Positions 7,282 through 8,923 of a stretch of 8,923 nt of DNA are shown piece by piece. The notes under the pieces were generated by a model, which ran no database searches, was not told where the DNA came from, and saw only the letters and a list, made by a program, of their open reading frames with translations. Source of the stretch: Coriobacteriales bacterium (GTDB taxonomy: Bacteria > Actinomycetota > Coriobacteriia > Coriobacteriales > UBA8131); contig JAIRUT010000070.1 in the NCBI GenBank assembly GCA_031254255.1, positions 1-8,923 on the forward strand, in the 5' to 3' direction. Both the position numbers and the translations under genes were made by a program. Position 1 is the first letter of the stretch; each line of letters opens with the position of its first letter.

Positions 7282-7300
7282 TGAGCCAATTGATGGCTCA
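7282..7300 (+). promoter_or_regulatory. Short dyad upstream of queA
   Basis: TGAGCCA (7282-7288) and TGGCTCA (7294-7300) form a perfect 7-base inverted repeat around ATTGA. It ends 22 bases before the queA start, where no strong ribosome binding site or clear promoter is visible. No T-run follows. It could be an operator or an mRNA hairpin affecting translation of queA. It does not resemble a preQ1 riboswitch. Confidence 0.35.
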
Positions 7301-7322
7301 ATATGGAATAAACTTATAGATC

Positions 7323-8387
7323 ATGAATCTTGATCTCTTTAACTACGATTTACCAGACTCGGCTATTGCCCAAAGTCCAGCAGACCCTCGCGACTCATCA
7401 AAATTGATGCTCATAGACCGAAAGGCAGGTTTAATCGAGCATCATGTCTTTTCTGATTTGCCGCAACTGCTGGGTCGGGGAGACCTGCTTGTCTTCAATG
7501 ACTCGCGGGTCATTCGGGCACGCCTTCACGGCCATAAGATTGGAGCTGCAGGCACCATCGGAGCACAGATTGAGCTGCTTTTAGTGCATCCGCTGGTCGG
7601 GCACGACATCAACTCCAGTGACTGGCTGGTTCTGGCCAAACCCGCTCGCCGGCTGAAATGCGGAGATTTGATAAGTTTTATTGATGGTTTCGAGGCTGAA
7701 GTTCTGTCCAAAAGTAACGATGGCACAGTTCATGTTCGCTTTCTTGATCCATCAGGCCTTGAGTCCTTCTTGGAAGCGCACGGAGAAATGCCGCTGCCAC
7801 CTTACATCAAAGCACATGACGATAAGCGCGATTCTGAGCGCTATCAAACGGTGTATGCCTCTGATCCCGGGTCGGTTGCTGCCCCAACTGCTGGATTGCA
7901 TTTCACCGAGGGATTGCTTAAGTCCTGTACTAAAGCGGGGATCGAGACTGCACGTGTGACCCTGCATGTTGGCTTGGGAACGTTCAGGCCCGTGCAATCT
8001 GAACGTATCGAAGACCACCAGATGCACGAGGAGTTCTACCATATAAGCGGAGAAGCCGCCACACAGATTAACCAAGCACTTGCTGAGGGGAGGCGCATTG
8101 TCTGCGTGGGAACCACCTCGGTACGAAGCTTGGAAAGTGCTGCAGTCATGACTTCTGGCCAACGCACAATCCTGCCCGGATGGGCCTCAACTGATATATT
8201 CATTTATCCGGGATACAAATTCAAAATCGTTGATGCCTTGATAACAAATTTCCATCTGCCACAGTCAACATTATTGATGCTGGTCTCGGCATTTTATAAT
8301 CGCGAAAAAATCCTCGAGATATACAAAACAGCCATTAATAGCAACTATCGTTTTTTCAGCTATGGCGACGCTATGCTGATTGTTTAG
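7323..8387 (+). CDS. queA: S-adenosylmethionine:tRNA ribosyltransferase-isomerase
   Basis: Transfers and isomerises the ribosyl part of S-adenosylmethionine onto preQ1-modified guanine-34 of tRNA, giving epoxyqueuosine, the step before queuosine in GUN-anticodon tRNAs. The 354 residues match the family's usual length and conserved blocks: IAQSPADPRDSSKLM near 15-29; LLVFNDSRVIRARL near 55-68; HGEMPLPPYI near 153-162; the SAM-region APTAGLHFT near 187-195; GLGTFRPV near 217-224; VGTTSVRSLES near 262-272; TNFHLPQSTLLMLVSAF near 308-324; and C-terminal RFFSYGDAMLI. The ATG at 7323 gives the standard N-terminus, but the best upstream GGA (7305-7307) is about 15 bases away, so initiation may be weak or structure-dependent. 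The strong terminator upstream separates it from adh. No other queuosine gene is in the window. It ends 20 bases from a convergent small gene. Confidence 0.97.
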   Translation: MNLDLFNYDLPDSAIAQSPADPRDSSKLMLIDRKAGLIEHHVFSDLPQLLGRGDLLVFNDSRVIRARLHGHKIGAAGTIGAQIELLLVHPLVGHDINSSDWLVLAKPARRLKCGDLISFIDGFEAEVLSKSNDGTVHVRFLDPSGLESFLEAHGEMPLPPYIKAHDDKRDSERYQTVYASDPGSVAAPTAGLHFTEGLLKSCTKAGIETARVTLHVGLGTFRPVQSERIEDHQMHEEFYHISGEAATQINQALAEGRRIVCVGTTSVRSLESAAVMTSGQRTILPGWASTDIFIYPGYKFKIVDALITNFHLPQSTLLMLVSAFYNREKILEIYKTAINSNYRFFSYGDAMLIV

Positions 8388-8407
8388 AGATATAAATAAC
8401 AGGCGGA

Positions 8408-8590
8408 TCAATGACCGTGCGTATGACCAGTATCCGTATCATTTTGTAGGGCCTTATCAGCGCCCGGAAACCCAGATGCAATATTCTTCATTTCATTTGA
8501 ATACATTTTGTCAGTCAGCCAGATCAACCAGATAATTACCGGGATTGCCACAATTACAATAATAATAGCGACGATAGCACTCAATTCCAC
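8408..8590 (-). CDS. Small single-helix membrane protein with histidine tail, unknown function
   Basis: A 60-residue product read from GTG at 8590. Residues about 5-25 are almost wholly Ile, Val, Ala, Leu and Trp, one clear membrane helix. A short polar part follows, ending in GHTHGH (His56, 58, 60), which could bind a metal. On the minus strand, AAGGAG (8600-8595) lies 4 bases before the GTG, or 10 before an in-frame TTG at 8584, so the start could be either; the shorter form would lose two residues. A good minus-strand promoter candidate lies upstream. It converges on queA with 20 bases between and no visible terminator. I do not recognise the family. The overlapping plus-strand reading frame has no ribosome binding site and looks like antisense noise, which favours this strand. 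Existence is likely, function unknown. Confidence 0.62.
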   Translation of the reverse strand: MELSAIVAIIIVIVAIPVIIWLIWLTDKMYSNEMKNIASGFPGADKALQNDTDTGHTHGH

Positions 8591-8642
8591 TCAGCTCCTT
8601 ATTCGAAACCACTTTAATATTGTACTGACCAAAGCACTGACG

Positions 8643-8672
8643 ATAATAACACTGTTTACCATATTCTGTCAC
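8643..8672 (-). promoter_or_regulatory. Candidate promoter of the small membrane protein gene
   Basis: Read on the minus strand: GTGACA (8672-8667, five of six to the -35), an 18-base spacer, then TATTAT (8648-8643, five of six to the -10) preceded by TG plus one base (8651-8649), an extended -10. The predicted start is near 8636, giving a leader of about 46 bases to the GTG. ACTG repeats at 8624, 8636 and 8651 lie across it. Confidence 0.5.
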
Positions 8673-8738
8673 CGCAATCCCAAGAGGAGCAGCACTATAG
8701 ATATAACTTTACATAAGATATATTATCAGACTAATACA

Positions 8739-8765
8739 TTGGCAGAAATTAATGCAAATTGCCAA
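8739..8765 (+). promoter_or_regulatory. Inverted repeat TTGGCA-N15-TGCCAA in the divergent intergenic region
   Basis: Perfect six-base arms at 8739-8744 and 8760-8765, with centres 21 bases apart (two helical turns), lie in the 239-base AT-rich gap between the minus-strand small gene and the plus-strand gene at 8830. The right arm overlaps TTGCCA (8759-8764), a five-of-six -35 box for the plus strand, though no good -10 follows. The rest of the gap (8591-8829) shows no gene that I can support. Confidence 0.3.
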
Positions 8766-8829
8766 CAAACAGACCACAAGAAAACATTAATATTGATTAA
8801 CTTAATCCTTCGACAAAGGAACGCCCCTG

Positions 8830-8923
8830 ATGGACTTCTCGGATGATCTTCAAAAACTCCGTTTGCTATCCAAGCAAGCTCTCAGTTACCGTGATTGGAT
8901 TGATGTTGCACGACTGAAAGCTG
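8830..8923 (+). CDS. Start of a plus-strand gene cut off at the window end; possibly release factor 2
   Basis: An ATG at 8830 is preceded by AAAGGA (8815-8820) at good spacing, and the frame stays open for 31 codons to the edge. The residues form an amphipathic helix pair: MDFSDDLQKLRLLSKQAL, then SYRDWIDVARLKA. The pattern of regular Leu spacing followed by a short turn, then D[IVL]xxL and basic residues resembles the N-terminal helical domain of peptide chain release factor 2 (where a YLDxxxL-like turn is usual). It also resembles the UVR helical hairpin found in UvrB/UvrC-type proteins. Thirty-one residues cannot decide, so no symbol is given. If it is prfB, the usual programmed frameshift UGA is not seen in the visible part. 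That a gene starts here is fairly secure; its identity is weak. Confidence 0.6.
   Translation, partial: MDFSDDLQKLRLLSKQALSYRDWIDVARLKA

Noticed and set aside
7243..7322. preQ1 riboswitch before queA
   Set aside because: No preQ1-I or preQ1-II-like hairpin with an A-rich pseudoknot tail could be drawn; only simple dyads are present.
8508..8846. Plus-strand 112-residue reading frame starting with TTG
   Set aside because: It lies antisense to the small membrane gene and overlaps the start of the 8830 gene. It has no ribosome binding site and an Ile/Thr-rich composition expected from AT-rich antisense sequence.

Overview
This is a housekeeping stretch of a bacterial chromosome, read mostly left to right. 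It carries tRNA-charging genes, folate metabolism, tRNA queuosine modification and one fermentation-type alcohol dehydrogenase. The protein style fits an anaerobic bacterium, most likely an actinobacterium of the Coriobacteriia type: the FolC nucleotide loop GTNGKSST is followed by TSPELIEYPERM, and valS is directly followed by folC. This placement is inference from remembered family resemblance. No rRNA, tRNA, CRISPR array, insertion sequence or phage gene was seen.

Layout. Bases 1-2052 hold the last 683 codons of valS, cut off by the window edge. folC (2064-3359) follows after 11 bases, with its ribosome binding site over the valS stop, so the two are almost certainly co-transcribed. A 135-base AT-rich gap leads to a two-helix membrane protein with two zinc ribbons (3495-3932). 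A short gap containing a hairpin leads to a complete thrS (3996-5912). A 183-base AT-rich gap with promoter-like and operator-like sequence precedes a zinc-type, NADP-dependent secondary alcohol dehydrogenase (6096-7154), which is closed by a very good intrinsic terminator (7200-7242). queA (7323-8387) follows. The last 540 bases hold a small membrane protein on the minus strand (8408-8590), a 239-base AT-rich divergent intergenic region, and the first 31 codons of another plus-strand gene (8830 to the edge). No gene-free stretch exceeds 300 bases.

How the genes fit together. valS, thrS and queA all serve translation: two charge tRNAs, and queA builds the queuosine precursor at wobble position 34. 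folC makes the polyglutamylated folates that feed one-carbon metabolism, including initiator tRNA formylation. The alcohol dehydrogenase is functionally separate: its own promoter region, strong ribosome binding site and terminator make it look like an independent, well-expressed unit. I see no convincing new multi-gene system. The less ordinary items are the zinc-ribbon membrane protein, the small minus-strand membrane peptide with a histidine tail, the dyads upstream of adh and of the 8830 gene, the hairpin in front of thrS, and the altered first residue of the ValRS KMSKS motif.
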